This document shows, in pieces, positions 47,522 to 56,962 of a stretch of DNA of 64,000 bases. Origin of the DNA: Novosphingobium umbonatum (GTDB lineage: Bacteria; Pseudomonadota; Alphaproteobacteria; Sphingomonadales; Sphingomonadaceae); NCBI RefSeq assembly GCF_004005905.1, contig NZ_SACO01000008.1, forward strand, positions 1 through 64,000, in the 5' to 3' direction. The notes beneath the pieces are model-generated. The model made no database searches. It saw only the letters and a program-made list of their open reading frames with translations, and had not been told where the DNA came from. Numbering within the stretch: position 1 is the stretch's first letter; every line of letters begins with the position of its first letter. The translations under genes were made by a program, and so were the position numbers.

Positions 47522-49359
47522 TTCAGCTGGGTGACATCCCGCACCGCGCCCTTGGCGGCGCTGGTGGTCATCGCGGCATAGGCCTTCAACGCCGCCGAAA
47601 CCTTGCGCGGGCGGTCCTTAGCCGGCTTCCAGCCCTTGGCTTCCTGCGCCACGCGGCGTTCGGCCAGCACCTCGTCCGACACGGCCAGATTGATCGTGCG
47701 ACCGGGGATGTCGATCTCGATAATGTCGCCGGTTTCCACCAGACCAATCGCCCCGCCTTCCGCCGCTTCGGGCGAGGCATGACCGATCGACAGGCCCGAC
47801 GTACCGCCCGAGAAGCGACCATCGGTGATCAGCGCGCAGGCCTTGCCCAGCCCCTTCGACTTCAAATAGCTGGTGGGATAGAGCATTTCCTGCATGCCCG
47901 GACCGCCGCGCGGCCCTTCATAGCGGATCACCACCACATCACCAGCGACCACCTGACCGGTCAGGATCGCCGTCACCGCCGCATCCTGACTTTCGTAAAC
48001 CTTGGCTGGGCCGGTGAACTTCAGGATGCTTTCATCCACACCCGCCGTTTTCACAATGCAGCCTTCCAGCGCGATATTGCCGAACAGCACCGCCAGACCG
48101 CCATCCTTGCTGAAAGCATGTTCGCAGCTGCGGATCACGCCATTTTCGCGGTCGGTATCCAGCGATTCCCAACGGCGGCTCTGGCTGAAAGCGGTCTGGG
48201 TCGGTACGCCACCGGGGGCGGCGCGGAAGAATTCCTGCACCGCCGGATCATTGGTGCGGCCAATATCCCACTGGTCAATCGCGGCACGCAAAGTCGGCGC
48301 ATGCACCGTGGGCAGATCGCCATGCAACAGGCCACCACGCTCCAATTCGCCAAGGATCGACATGATGCCGCCCGCGCGATGCACATCTTCCATATGCACG
48401 TCATTCTTGGCCGGAGCCACCTTCGACAGGCAGGGCACACGGCGCGACAAGCGATCAATATCGGCCATGGTGAAATCGACGCCCGCTTCCTGAGCAGCCG
48501 CCAACAGATGCAGCACGGTGTTGGTCGAACCGCCCATGGCAATATCGAGGCTCATGGCATTTTCAAACGCCTCGAACGTGGCGATGGAGCGCGGCAGCAC
48601 GCTGGCATCATCCTGCTCATAGTAACGCTTGCACAATTCCACCACCAAGCGGCCCGCGCGCAGGAACAATTCCTTGCGGTCGCTATGCGTGGCCAGAGTC
48701 GAACCATTGCCCGGCAGCGAAAGGCCCAGCGCCTCGGTCAGGCAGTTCATCGAATTGGCGGTGAACATGCCGCTGCACGACCCGCAGGTGGGGCAGGCCG
48801 AACGCTCGATGCTCTGCACTTCCTCGTCGGTATAGCTTTCATCGGCGGCGGCAACCATGGCGTCCACCAGATCCAGCGCGGTTTCCTTGCCACGCAGAAC
48901 CACCTTGCCCGCTTCCATCGGACCGCCCGACACGAAAACCACGGGGATGTTGAGACGCATGGCGGCCATCAACATACCGGGCGTGATCTTGTCGCAGTTT
49001 GAAATGCAGACCATGGCATCGGCGCAATGGCCGTTGACCATATATTCCACGCTATCGGCAATCAGATCGCGCGAAGGCAGCGAATAGAGCATGCCATCAT
49101 GGCCCATGGCGATGCCGTCATCGATGGCGATGGTGTTGAATTCCTTGGCCACGCCACCGGCAGCCTCGATCTCGCGGGCCACCATCTGGCCCAAGTCCTT
49201 CAAATGGACATGGCCCGGCACGAACTGGGTAAAGCTGTTAACCACCGCAATGATCGGCTTGCCGAAATCGCTGTCCTTCATCCCCGTGGCGCGCCACAGG
49301 CCACGTGCGCCCGCCATATTGCGGCCGTGGGTGGAGGTGCGTGAACGATAGGCAGGCAT
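47518..49359 (-). CDS. ilvD: Dihydroxy-acid dehydratase
   Basis: Third step of branched-chain amino acid synthesis: dehydrates 2,3-dihydroxy-3-methylbutanoate and its isoleucine counterpart. The 613-residue protein begins [19 protein letters not shown], has Fe-S cysteines in [12 protein letters not shown] and [24 protein letters not shown], and [20 protein letters not shown] precedes ATG 49359; a frame to 49377 adds six unsupported residues. It is third in ispE-amidohydrolase-ilvD-nnr-RNA methyltransferase. Confidence 0.97.
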   Translation of the reverse strand: MPAYRSRTSTHGRNMAGARGLWRATGMKDSDFGKPIIAVVNSFTQFVPGHVHLKDLGQMVAREIEAAGGVAKEFNTIAIDDGIAMGHDGMLYSLPSRDLIADSVEYMVNGHCADAMVCISNCDKITPGMLMAAMRLNIPVVFVSGGPMEAGKVVLRGKETALDLVDAMVAAADESYTDEEVQSIERSACPTCGSCSGMFTANSMNCLTEALGLSLPGNGSTLATHSDRKELFLRAGRLVVELCKRYYEQDDASVLPRSIATFEAFENAMSLDIAMGGSTNTVLHLLAAAQEAGVDFTMADIDRLSRRVPCLSKVAPAKNDVHMEDVHRAGGIMSILGELERGGLLHGDLPTVHAPTLRAAIDQWDIGRTNDPAVQEFFRAAPGGVPTQTAFSQSRRWESLDTDRENGVIRSCEHAFSKDGGLAVLFGNIALEGCIVKTAGVDESILKFTGPAKVYESQDAAVTAILTGQVVAGDVVVIRYEGPRGGPGMQEMLYPTSYLKSKGLGKACALITDGRFSGGTSGLSIGHASPEAAEGGAIGLVETGDIIEIDIPGRTINLAVSDEVLAERRVAQEAKGWKPAKDRPRKVSAALKAYAAMTTSAAKGAVRDVTQLK

Positions 49360-49441
49360 GATCGGTCCTTCCGGCAAGACTCAAAGGGGCAAACGGATGG
49401 GGCGCCTCTACTATCGGGCGCGGCAAGTGGCAAATGCAAAA

Positions 49442-50182
49442 TTACGTTTGCGGCATATCCAGCGCAATCTTGTTACAAAGGCGCGCCAATCTTTCGGCCC
49501 ATTGCGCCTGTCCCTCGGCGTCGGCAATCAGGTCCTGCCGAATCTCCACCCCCAGATAGGGGCGACCATCGGCCTCGGCATGGCGGTTCATGGTGGCGTT
49601 CAGGATCTTGCCCGAATAGGGCTGCTGATCCCCCACCACCAAGCCTTCGGCCTCCAGCAAGGGAATGGCGATGCGCGCCGCGCGGTCATCCTCGTTATAG
49701 AGGATGCCAATATGCCAAGGTCGCTGCTCGTCGCTGGTGGCAAGGCATGGGGTAAAACTATGCAGCGAGAGGATGAGCGCGGGCGGCACATCGTCCAGCA
49801 ATTGCGACAAGGCCGCGTGATAGGGGCGGAAAAATCGGGCATAACGCGCCTCGAACCCGTCAGCATCCAGCGCATTGCCGGGGATATTATGCCCGTCGCT
49901 CACCAGCGGGATAATGCTGGTCTGGCCTTCCTCGCGGTTGAAATCGCAGACAAGGCGGCTGACATTGCCGCAAAAGGCCGCGATCCCTGCGCGCCGGGCC
50001 ATGATTTCGGCAATCGCGCCCACGCCAATGTCCACGGCAATATGCTGGTTAAGCAAAACCGGATCGATGCCCAGATCGATGCCTTCGGGCACGCGGTTGC
50101 TGGCATGGTCGGAAATGATCTGGATGCCGCCAAAGCGGGGCGTGCCGATCAGGCGATAGGCTTCATGTTCGGGCGCGATCAT
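49442..50182 (-). CDS. N-formylglutamate amidohydrolase-family protein (second copy)
   Basis: A 246-residue HutG-like hydrolase. ISDHASNRVPEG with the conserved His, CGNVSRLVCDFNR, LSLHSFTP and GVEIRQDLI are family segments for zinc binding and catalysis. The ATG at 50182 overlaps the ispE stop (ATGA). It differs from the larger copy at 24135-25094; no other histidine-utilisation gene accompanies either copy, so the natural substrate is open. Confidence 0.85.
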   Translation of the reverse strand: MIAPEHEAYRLIGTPRFGGIQIISDHASNRVPEGIDLGIDPVLLNQHIAVDIGVGAIAEIMARRAGIAAFCGNVSRLVCDFNREEGQTSIIPLVSDGHNIPGNALDADGFEARYARFFRPYHAALSQLLDDVPPALILSLHSFTPCLATSDEQRPWHIGILYNEDDRAARIAIPLLEAEGLVVGDQQPYSGKILNATMNRHAEADGRPYLGVEIRQDLIADAEGQAQWAERLARLCNKIALDMPQT

Positions 50183-50997
50183 CGCAGGGCTCCTGCCAAT
50201 TGCCACCAGTCGGGGTGCTTGGCCTCGATGTAAGCCTTGGCCGCATCGCGCTGCGCCTTGCTGTCATACAGCGCAAAACAGGTGGCCCCGCTGCCCGACA
50301 TGCGCGACAGCCATGCGCCCGTCTGCCCCAGCGCGGCCAGCACATCGCCCACCTGCGGACAGATCGACAAGGCGGGCATTTCCAGATCATTGCGGCCATA
50401 TAGCGCAATCTCTCGCGCGCTACCCTCGGGCATAGCGCCGCGATCCACCCTGTCCCACGCCTTAAACACCGGTCCGGTCGGCAAAGGCACACGCGGATTG
50501 ACCAGCAGCACGGGACAGCCAGCCAGATCATCAGGCGCCGCGCTTAACTCGGTTCCCGTGCCGCGCCCGACCATCGCCACACTTTCCACGCAAGCGGGCA
50601 CATCCGCGCCCAATTTGGACGCCAGCGCATGCCAATGATCGGGCAAGCCATAGGTGCGACCGATCAGTCGAAACACCGCCCCCACATCGGCCGAACCACC
50701 GCCCAAGCCCGCCGCCACCGGCAAAACCTTGTCCAGCGACACCAGCCAGCCATGACGGCGCGGCAGCAAGGCCAGCGCGTCGAGCACCAGATTGCCATCT
50801 TCCTCCGCCAGCAAGGGCGCGAATTCCCCGCTCAAACGCAAACTATCGCGGTCGGCAGGGGTGACCTGCAACCGGTCGCCCGCATCCACAAAGGCGAACA
50901 AGGTCTCCAGCTCGTGATAGCCATCATCACGGCGGCGACGGACATGCAGAGCGAGGTTGATCTTGGCGTAAGCCGTTTCGGTGAGAGGCTGAAACAT
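50179..50997 (-). CDS. ispE: 4-diphosphocytidyl-2-C-methyl-D-erythritol kinase
   Basis: GHMP-family kinase of the MEP route to isoprenoids. The 272-residue product begins with AYAKINLALHV (Lys12 near the active site), DGYHELETLFAFV, and has the ATP-binding loop PVAAGLGGGSADVG (93-106), then SGSGATCFALYD near the C-terminus. ATG 50997 fits homologues; the frame goes on to 51117 without support. It opens the minus-strand run ending with the RNA methyltransferase, and is divergent from the UDG-like gene. Confidence 0.95.
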   Translation of the reverse strand: MFQPLTETAYAKINLALHVRRRRDDGYHELETLFAFVDAGDRLQVTPADRDSLRLSGEFAPLLAEEDGNLVLDALALLPRRHGWLVSLDKVLPVAAGLGGGSADVGAVFRLIGRTYGLPDHWHALASKLGADVPACVESVAMVGRGTGTELSAAPDDLAGCPVLLVNPRVPLPTGPVFKAWDRVDRGAMPEGSAREIALYGRNDLEMPALSICPQVGDVLAALGQTGAWLSRMSGSGATCFALYDSKAQRDAAKAYIEAKHPDWWQLAGALR

Positions 50998-51115
50998 GCC
51001 AGCAGCCATGGCGCGAGCGGCGGCGGGAAACAAGAGGGAGGCTGCCGAAAACTTGGGCGCCGCTGACCAAAACGGCCCCTTGCCAAAAACGGCAACTACG
51101 CCCAAGACCGCCGAC

Positions 51116-51901
51116 ATGTCTGCCCATCCTGCATCCTTTCCTGCCGACAGCCTTGCCGCTGGCCTTGCCGCTGCGCTGGATTGGTGGCGCGATGCCGGGC
51201 TGGACTATGATTTTCAGGACGATCCGCGCGACTGGCTGCCGGTTGAGGAACCGGCGGGCGAGGTGCTGGAGCCGATCCACCCCGCGCTGGCCAAGCCTGT
51301 CGCCGCGCCCGAAGAGCAAAAGCCGCAAATGGGCGGCCCGCGCGAGGATTGGCCGCAATCGCTGGCCGATTTCACGCCATGGTGGATGGGCGAGCCCAGC
51401 CTTGACCAAGGCCTGACCCATGAACGCGTGCCACCCCGCGGGCCAGCTCATGCCAGACTGATGGTGCTGGTCGCCCATCCCGAAGCCGAGGATGCCGCAG
51501 CGGGCCTGTTGCTGGCCGGTGCGCAGGGCAAATTGCTGTCCAGCATGCTGCCCGTGCTGGGGCTGGCTGAGGACGAGGTCTATGTCGCCTCGGTTCTGCC
51601 GCGCACCATGCCCTCGCCCGATTGGGCCGGTTTGTTGGCGCAGGGTATCGGGCCAGTGCTGGCCCATCACATCGCTCTGGCCGCTCCCCAACGCCTTTTG
51701 GTGCTGGGGCAGAGCATTCTATCGCTTCTTGGCCACGAGCCAGCGCAAAAGACTGCCAAGTTGCGCCTATCTGTCGGACAAGGGCAGCCTGAGCAATTGA
51801 TAGAGGCTTTGGCCTCTTATGATCTGGGCGTGATGCTGGAACATGCGTCGCGCAAACGCGGCCTGTGGCAGGCGTGGTTGGACTGGACCGCAAGGGTGTA
51901 G
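51116..51901 (+). CDS. Uracil-DNA-glycosylase-fold protein with degenerate active site
   Basis: A 261-residue protein. The second half follows the layout of family 4/5 uracil-DNA glycosylases: a strand and loop (MVLVAHPEAED) where the family has GEAPG, then QGKLLSSMLPVLGL, VYVASVLPRTMP, and the late PQRLLVLGQSILSLL. The usual catalytic GExPG loop and the four Fe-S cysteines are missing, so glycosylase activity is doubtful. The N-terminal third is an acidic, Trp-rich linker of low similarity. ATG 51116 is preferred to 50996, which would sit on the ispE start. Its role is unknown. Confidence 0.6.
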   Translation: MSAHPASFPADSLAAGLAAALDWWRDAGLDYDFQDDPRDWLPVEEPAGEVLEPIHPALAKPVAAPEEQKPQMGGPREDWPQSLADFTPWWMGEPSLDQGLTHERVPPRGPAHARLMVLVAHPEAEDAAAGLLLAGAQGKLLSSMLPVLGLAEDEVYVASVLPRTMPSPDWAGLLAQGIGPVLAHHIALAAPQRLLVLGQSILSLLGHEPAQKTAKLRLSVGQGQPEQLIEALASYDLGVMLEHASRKRGLWQAWLDWTARV

Positions 51902-51937
51902 TCGCGGTCAGGCGGTAATTGATACAAGGGTGACGAA

Positions 51938-53776
51938 TTGTTGACGGGGGTCTGTTTTTCAAAGCGAGCGCAAAAGCGCGTGCGGGTTGCGGCCTGTGCG
52001 CTGCTGACCATGGCAGCGCCCTTGCTGGCCCCTGGCGCGGCGAAGGCCAATTCCGCCGCCGCCGATTATTTCATCAGCCGTATCGGCCGCAGCCCTGTGC
52101 CCAAACTGCTGACCGAGGACGAGCGCAGCTATTACAAAGACCTGTTCGCCAGCATCAAGAGCCGCGATTGGGCCAAGGTGCAAAGCCTGTTGTCCAGCAA
52201 GGCCGATGGCCCGCTGCATAGTGTGGCGCTGGGCGAATATTATCTGGCCGCAGGCTCGCCCAAGGTGGACGGCGCGGCGCTGGCCACTTGGCTGGGTGCC
52301 AATGCCAGCCTGCCACAAGCCGAGCAATTGGCCGCGCTGGCCAGCAAGCGCGGGGTGACGGCCCTGCCCACCCTGCCCGCCGCCATGCCGATGCAGGCGC
52401 AGCCCAATGCCCCGCGCCGCACTCGCCCGCGCAGCAGCAGTGATGGCACCATGCCCGCCACCATCGCCGGCGGCATCTTGGACAAGATCAAGGCCGATGA
52501 TGCCACCGGCGCCCGCGTTTTGCTGGACGGTATAGACGCCGCGCTCAGCCCCGAGGCTCGGGCCGAATGGCGGCAGAAAGTGGCATGGGCCTATTATATC
52601 GGCAATCAGGACGGCGAGGCTTTCGCGCTGGCCGCCTCTATCGGCGATGGCAGCGTGGCGATGGACGGGCCTTGGCTGGCCGAGGGCGCATGGGTGGCAG
52701 GGCTTGCCGCATGGCGTCTGGATGATTGCATGAATGCGGCCGAGGCTTTTGGCCGCACGGCGAAGCAATCGGCCAATAGCGAACTGACCGCCGCCGCCCT
52801 GTTCTGGCAATCGCGCGCCTTGGTGCGTTGCCGCCAGCCTGAAGCGGCCAGTGAGCCTTTGCGCGCGGCGGCGCGTCTGGATGAAACGCTCTATGGCATG
52901 ATGGCGGTGGAGCAATTGGGACTGAAACTGCCCGCCACCCATGCCGCCCCGGACTTTACCGCGCAGGATTGGCAGGCCTTGCGCGAAACGCCCAATGTGC
53001 GCACTGCTGTCGCTCTGGCCGAAATTGGCGAGGATGCGCTGGCCGATGATGTGCTGCGCCATCAGGCAAGGCTGGGCGGGGCGCAGGCCTATCAACCACT
53101 CGCCCGTCTGGCGCGCGATCTGGGCCTGCCCGCCACGCAATTGTGGATGGCCTATAATGCTCCGGGCGGCGCGGCCCCTGCTCCGGCAAGTCGTTTCCCC
53201 ACCCCCAAATGGACGCCCGCCACCGGATGGCAGGTCGATCCCGCTCTGGTGCTGGCCCATACGTTGCAGGAAAGCGCTTTCCGCGCCAATGCCGTGTCGG
53301 GCGCGGGCGCAAGGGGGCTGATGCAGATCATGCCCGCCGCCGCGCGCGACCATGCCGCCGCCCTGGGCGTATCAGGCAGCGTCAGCGATCTGACCCGCCC
53401 CGATGTCAACCTTGCTTTTGGCCAGCAGCATTTGCAGGCGTTGAAGAAATCCGCCTCTACCCAGGGTCTGCTACCCAAGGTGATGGCCGCCTATAATGCA
53501 GGGCCCCTGACGGTGGCGCGCTGGAACAGCACCGTGCGTGACAAGGGTGATCCGCTGCTCTGGATGGAATCGCTGCCTTATTGGGAGACGCGTGGCTATG
53601 TCGCCACGGTGCTGCGCAATTACTGGATGTACGAGCGGCAGGCGGGCGGCATTTCGGAAAGCCGCGTGGCGCTGGCGCAGGGCCAATGGCCCGGCTTCCC
53701 CGGACTGGATGGGGCACAGACCCAGCGTTCCATCCGCGTGGCCAGCAAAGACAGCTCCAACGGCAGCGGCTATTAA
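51938..53776 (+). CDS. Lytic transglycosylase (Slt70-like)
   Basis: Cleaves peptidoglycan glycan strands with formation of 1,6-anhydro-muramic ends. The 612-residue exported protein starts at TTG 51938 (AAGGG 7 bases upstream; TTG 51941 is the alternative), has a signal peptide ending about residue 37, an alpha-helical superhelix with TPR-like pairs (about 60-400), and a C-terminal SLT domain with catalytic Glu445 in LQESAFRANAVSGAG, GLMQIMP and MAAYNAGP. Unlike E. coli Slt it has a Pro/Arg-rich low-complexity insert about 145-170. Confidence 0.9.
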   Translation: MLTGVCFSKRAQKRVRVAACALLTMAAPLLAPGAAKANSAAADYFISRIGRSPVPKLLTEDERSYYKDLFASIKSRDWAKVQSLLSSKADGPLHSVALGEYYLAAGSPKVDGAALATWLGANASLPQAEQLAALASKRGVTALPTLPAAMPMQAQPNAPRRTRPRSSSDGTMPATIAGGILDKIKADDATGARVLLDGIDAALSPEARAEWRQKVAWAYYIGNQDGEAFALAASIGDGSVAMDGPWLAEGAWVAGLAAWRLDDCMNAAEAFGRTAKQSANSELTAAALFWQSRALVRCRQPEAASEPLRAAARLDETLYGMMAVEQLGLKLPATHAAPDFTAQDWQALRETPNVRTAVALAEIGEDALADDVLRHQARLGGAQAYQPLARLARDLGLPATQLWMAYNAPGGAAPAPASRFPTPKWTPATGWQVDPALVLAHTLQESAFRANAVSGAGARGLMQIMPAAARDHAAALGVSGSVSDLTRPDVNLAFGQQHLQALKKSASTQGLLPKVMAAYNAGPLTVARWNSTVRDKGDPLLWMESLPYWETRGYVATVLRNYWMYERQAGGISESRVALAQGQWPGFPGLDGAQTQRSIRVASKDSSNGSGY

Positions 53777-53803
53777 GCTGGCCATTGAACAAGGACATTC
53801 CCC

Positions 53804-54343
53804 ATGGCCATTGACGAAACCCGCATTTTCAGACCCATCCGCATCGCGCTGCTCACCCTGTCCGACACGCGCACGCCCGAAACCGACACCAGCGGCGACA
53901 TTCTGGCCGAGCGGATCACCGCCAAGGGCCACCATCTGGCCGCGCGCAAGATCCTGCGCGAAGACGTGCCAGCGCTGGTGGCGCAACTGGACGCGTGGAT
54001 CGATGCGCCTGATATTGATTGCATCATTTCCACCGGCGGCACGGGCCTGACCGGCCGCGACGTTACGCCAGAGGCGCTGGAGCAATTGCTCGTCTCGCAT
54101 TCGGGCAAGTTGATCCCCGGCTTTGGCGAAGTCTTCCGCTGGCTCTCGCTCAAAACCATCGGCACCAGCACGGTGCAATCGCGCGCCATGGCGATCATGG
54201 CGGGGGGCACCTATATCTTTGCCCTGCCCGGATCAAACGGCGCGGTGAAGGATGGTTGGGACGGCATCCTTGACGAACAATTGGACAGCCGCAACCGGCC
54301 CTGCAATTTCGTGGAACTGATGCCGCGCCTGAAAGAAGCCTAA
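53804..54343 (+). CDS. moaB: Molybdenum cofactor biosynthesis protein MoaB
   Basis: MoaB/MogA-family protein that adenylylates molybdopterin. The 179-residue product has IALLTLSDTRTPETDTSG at the N-terminus, the nucleotide/MPT loop STGGTGLTGRDVTPEA (about 76-91), SRAMAIMAGG and ALPGSNGAVKDGW. AAGGA precedes the ATG. It is convergent with nat and overlaps its stop by CTAA. Confidence 0.94.
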   Translation: MAIDETRIFRPIRIALLTLSDTRTPETDTSGDILAERITAKGHHLAARKILREDVPALVAQLDAWIDAPDIDCIISTGGTGLTGRDVTPEALEQLLVSHSGKLIPGFGEVFRWLSLKTIGTSTVQSRAMAIMAGGTYIFALPGSNGAVKDGWDGILDEQLDSRNRPCNFVELMPRLKEA

Positions 54344-55182
54344 AACAGATAGAGTGCGTCGATTTCCTCTACGCTCAATTCAATATTGAACAGATCGCCC
54401 AGCACGCGGCGCCAGTCCGCCGCGCTGGGCAATTCCATGACATCGGCCCGCCCGCCACTATACATCGATAGTCTGCGCCCGTTGAGCGCGGCAAAGCCGC
54501 CGTTGGGCAGCACGATGGAAGCGATATGCGCACTGGTAAAACGGGTGTTGGGTTTGGCACTGGTCCAGTGGTTGGACATTTCCAGATCCACCGGCATCAC
54601 CGGCGCCAGATCGAAACTATATTGCCGCTGCCAATTGGTATGCGGCTGTGCACGGCCATCGGTCGCCCCCACCGGCCCCGCCCGTTCCAGCACCCATTCG
54701 CCGGTCGATTCCATCACCCGACTCAACCGATGTTGCGCACCATCGGCGGTTTGCGCAATGGCCCCGTCCGCCAAACGCATCACCGGCACATAGGACCCGC
54801 CAAAGCCCGCATCGGCAATCCACACGGCCCCGTCCAGTTCCACCAGACGCAAAGTATGGGTACGCGGTGGCACTACACCTTCAGGGACATTGAGCCAGAC
54901 CCGGCCCAGTAGCGGGCGGTTGGGAAAGCCCAACTCCTCCAGCGCCGCACCGAACAGCGCATTATGTTCAAAACAATAGCCACCCCGCATCCGCTCGACC
55001 AGCTTGGCATGAATCGCGGGAAGTTCCACAGAAATGCCCCGCCCCAGCATCACGTCCATATTTTCAAAGCCGATGGCCATACGATGGGCCAATTGGATTT
55101 GTTCAAGAACCTCCAAAGTAACAGCCTTGGGCAGTGGCAATGCAATGCGCTCAAGATAGGCAGCCAGAAAATCGCTGATCAT
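54340..55182 (-). CDS. nat: Arylamine N-acetyltransferase
   Basis: Transfers acetyl (or other acyl) groups from CoA to arylamines or hydrazines through a catalytic cysteine. In the 280-residue protein the triad is intact: Cys70 in RGGYCFEHN, His109 in PRTHTLRL and Asp124 in WIADAGFGG. The N-terminus is the usual helical bundle. It stands alone, convergent with moaB and divergent from the radical SAM gene; physiological substrate unknown. Confidence 0.93.
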   Translation of the reverse strand: MISDFLAAYLERIALPLPKAVTLEVLEQIQLAHRMAIGFENMDVMLGRGISVELPAIHAKLVERMRGGYCFEHNALFGAALEELGFPNRPLLGRVWLNVPEGVVPPRTHTLRLVELDGAVWIADAGFGGSYVPVMRLADGAIAQTADGAQHRLSRVMESTGEWVLERAGPVGATDGRAQPHTNWQRQYSFDLAPVMPVDLEMSNHWTSAKPNTRFTSAHIASIVLPNGGFAALNGRRLSMYSGGRADVMELPSAADWRRVLGDLFNIELSVEEIDALYLF

Positions 55183-55277
55183 GAATGGCTTTCACATGGG
55201 CGGAAGTGCTTCCCCCCCTCTTAATGGTTAATCGCAAGGCTTGCTAGCGCCTTGCGCATTCGTTCCTTTTATGTTCT

Positions 55278-56363
55278 ATGTCCATTATGGTCAATCTCCC
55301 CAAACGCGGCCGTGGGGCTGTCACGGCGCAACTCTCCACCCGCTTTGCCCTGCCCGCGCGTGAGGAGGATGGCGACTGGCTGGATATGGCCGAAACGCTC
55401 GACGGCCCCGCGCCCAAATTGCGCACCACCGTTACCGAGGAAGCGGCGCGTTCGATCCTGTCGCGCAACAACTCGCCCGATATTCCGTTCGACCGCTCGA
55501 TCAACGCTTACCGTGGCTGCGAACATGGGTGTATCTATTGCTATGCTAGGCCAACCCATGCCTATCTCGACCTGTCGCCGGGGCTGGATTTTGAAAGCAA
55601 GCTCTTCGCCAAGCCCGAGGCGGCGAAATTGTTGCGCAAGACACTAGCGCGCAAGGGCTACACCCCCGCCCCCATCGCCATGGGCACCAACACCGACCCC
55701 TATCAACCGATTGAAAGCCAATACCGCCTGACGCGGCAGATCCTCGAACTCTGCCTTGAAACCGGCCATCCGGTGACCATCACCACCAAATCCGACCGCA
55801 TATTGCAGGACACAGACCTGTTGGCCGCGCTGGCCGCCCGCAAGTTAACGGCGGTGGCGATTTCGGTCACCAGTCTGGATCCGGCCCTGTCGCGCAAGCT
55901 GGAACCGCGCGCTGCCAGTCCGGCCAAGCGTCTGGCGGCCGTTCGGCAATTGAGCGCGGCGGGCGTACCAGTGTGGGTGAATGTATCCCCCATCATTCCG
56001 GCCATCACCGAGGAATGGATCGAGCGCATTCTGGAAGCGGCCGCCGAGCATGGGGCGCAAGGCGCCAGTTGGATCATGCTGCGCCTGCCGCATGAGGTGG
56101 CGCCTCTGTTCCGCGAATGGCTGGAGGTGCATTTCCCCGACAGAGCGGAGAAGGTGATGCATCTGGTGCAATCCATGCGCGGGGGAAAAGACAATAGCAG
56201 CGATTTTTTCACCCGCATGAAGCCGCAGGGCGTCTGGGCCGATCTGGTCCGCGCGCGTTTCAACAAGGCCCGCGCAAGGGTGGGACTGAACAACCAAGGG
56301 CCGGAGCTGGATTGCAGCCAATTCGTGGCCCCCGACCGGCATGGGCAATTGGCGCTGTTCTAA
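55278..56363 (+). CDS. Radical SAM protein (SplB-like, PA0069 family)
   Basis: A 361-residue radical SAM enzyme. The cluster motif is Cys81-x3-Cys85-x2-Cys88 (CEHGCIYCYA), preceded by RSINAYRGC and followed by IAMGTNTDPYQPIE and VTITTKSDRI, all features of the group related to spore photoproduct lyase and of uncharacterised PA0069-type proteins. Start 55278 or 55287; neither has a strong ribosome site. Its stop overlaps that of the convergent PNPOx gene by CTAA. Substrate unknown. Confidence 0.87.
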   Translation: MSIMVNLPKRGRGAVTAQLSTRFALPAREEDGDWLDMAETLDGPAPKLRTTVTEEAARSILSRNNSPDIPFDRSINAYRGCEHGCIYCYARPTHAYLDLSPGLDFESKLFAKPEAAKLLRKTLARKGYTPAPIAMGTNTDPYQPIESQYRLTRQILELCLETGHPVTITTKSDRILQDTDLLAALAARKLTAVAISVTSLDPALSRKLEPRAASPAKRLAAVRQLSAAGVPVWVNVSPIIPAITEEWIERILEAAAEHGAQGASWIMLRLPHEVAPLFREWLEVHFPDRAEKVMHLVQSMRGGKDNSSDFFTRMKPQGVWADLVRARFNKARARVGLNNQGPELDCSQFVAPDRHGQLALF

Positions 56364-56962
56364 ACCGACAGCCAGCGCGCCTGCATCGCGCCATTTTCAA
56401 GATAGGCCCCCACACGCACATGGCCTTCGACGCGCAGCCAGAGCATGTCCAAGCGGTTCAACGCTACTCGCGCCGCGCCGAAATGTGCCCGCGCCGGTGC
56501 ATCCCGCGCATCAGGCTTTGCAGGAGCTAATGGAGGGGAGGAAAGCTCCTCCCCTGGCGCATCGGCCACGGCATAGCAGGCGCGGCTCATGGGCTGGCTG
56601 GCCGTCCATGCCGCATCGCCCAAGGCATCATCGCCATGTAAGCGCACATGGCCCCAAAGCCGCAATTGCATCCGCCCTGCGGCGTCATAGCCATGCAGGC
56701 AAATCTGATCATGCGCTGCCATCTGCGCCCATTTCGGGCTACGCCGGTCCAGATTGAAGCCCAACTCCCAAGCCTGAGCATCAAAATGCCGCAAGGTAAC
56801 CGAGCGCGCCTCTGGCCAGCCATCCGCCGAGAGCGAGGCCAAGGTCATCACCCGCCAGGGGCTCCGCCGCCTTGCCACGCCATCGGCCAGCATGGCCTGC
56901 CCGATGGGCAGCCAGCCTTGCGGATCATCCAGCGCCAGCGCCTGCTTCGCCGCCTCGATCAC
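56360..56962 (-). CDS. PNPOx-like FMN-binding protein
   Basis: A 200-residue split-barrel protein of the pyridoxamine-phosphate-oxidase-like family. PWRVMTLASLSADGWPEARSVTLR (in part ARSVTLRHFD) and the FNLDRRSPKWAQM strand are typical of the FMN site; the C-terminal Trp/Arg region that completes the active site in true PdxH is altered (DMLWLRVEGH). It may be a PdxH homologue or a generic flavin-binding protein. The start is a GTG inside the dnaE stop (GTGA), so it depends on dnaE translation. Confidence 0.75.
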   Translation of the reverse strand: MIEAAKQALALDDPQGWLPIGQAMLADGVARRRSPWRVMTLASLSADGWPEARSVTLRHFDAQAWELGFNLDRRSPKWAQMAAHDQICLHGYDAAGRMQLRLWGHVRLHGDDALGDAAWTASQPMSRACYAVADAPGEELSSPPLAPAKPDARDAPARAHFGAARVALNRLDMLWLRVEGHVRVGAYLENGAMQARWLSV

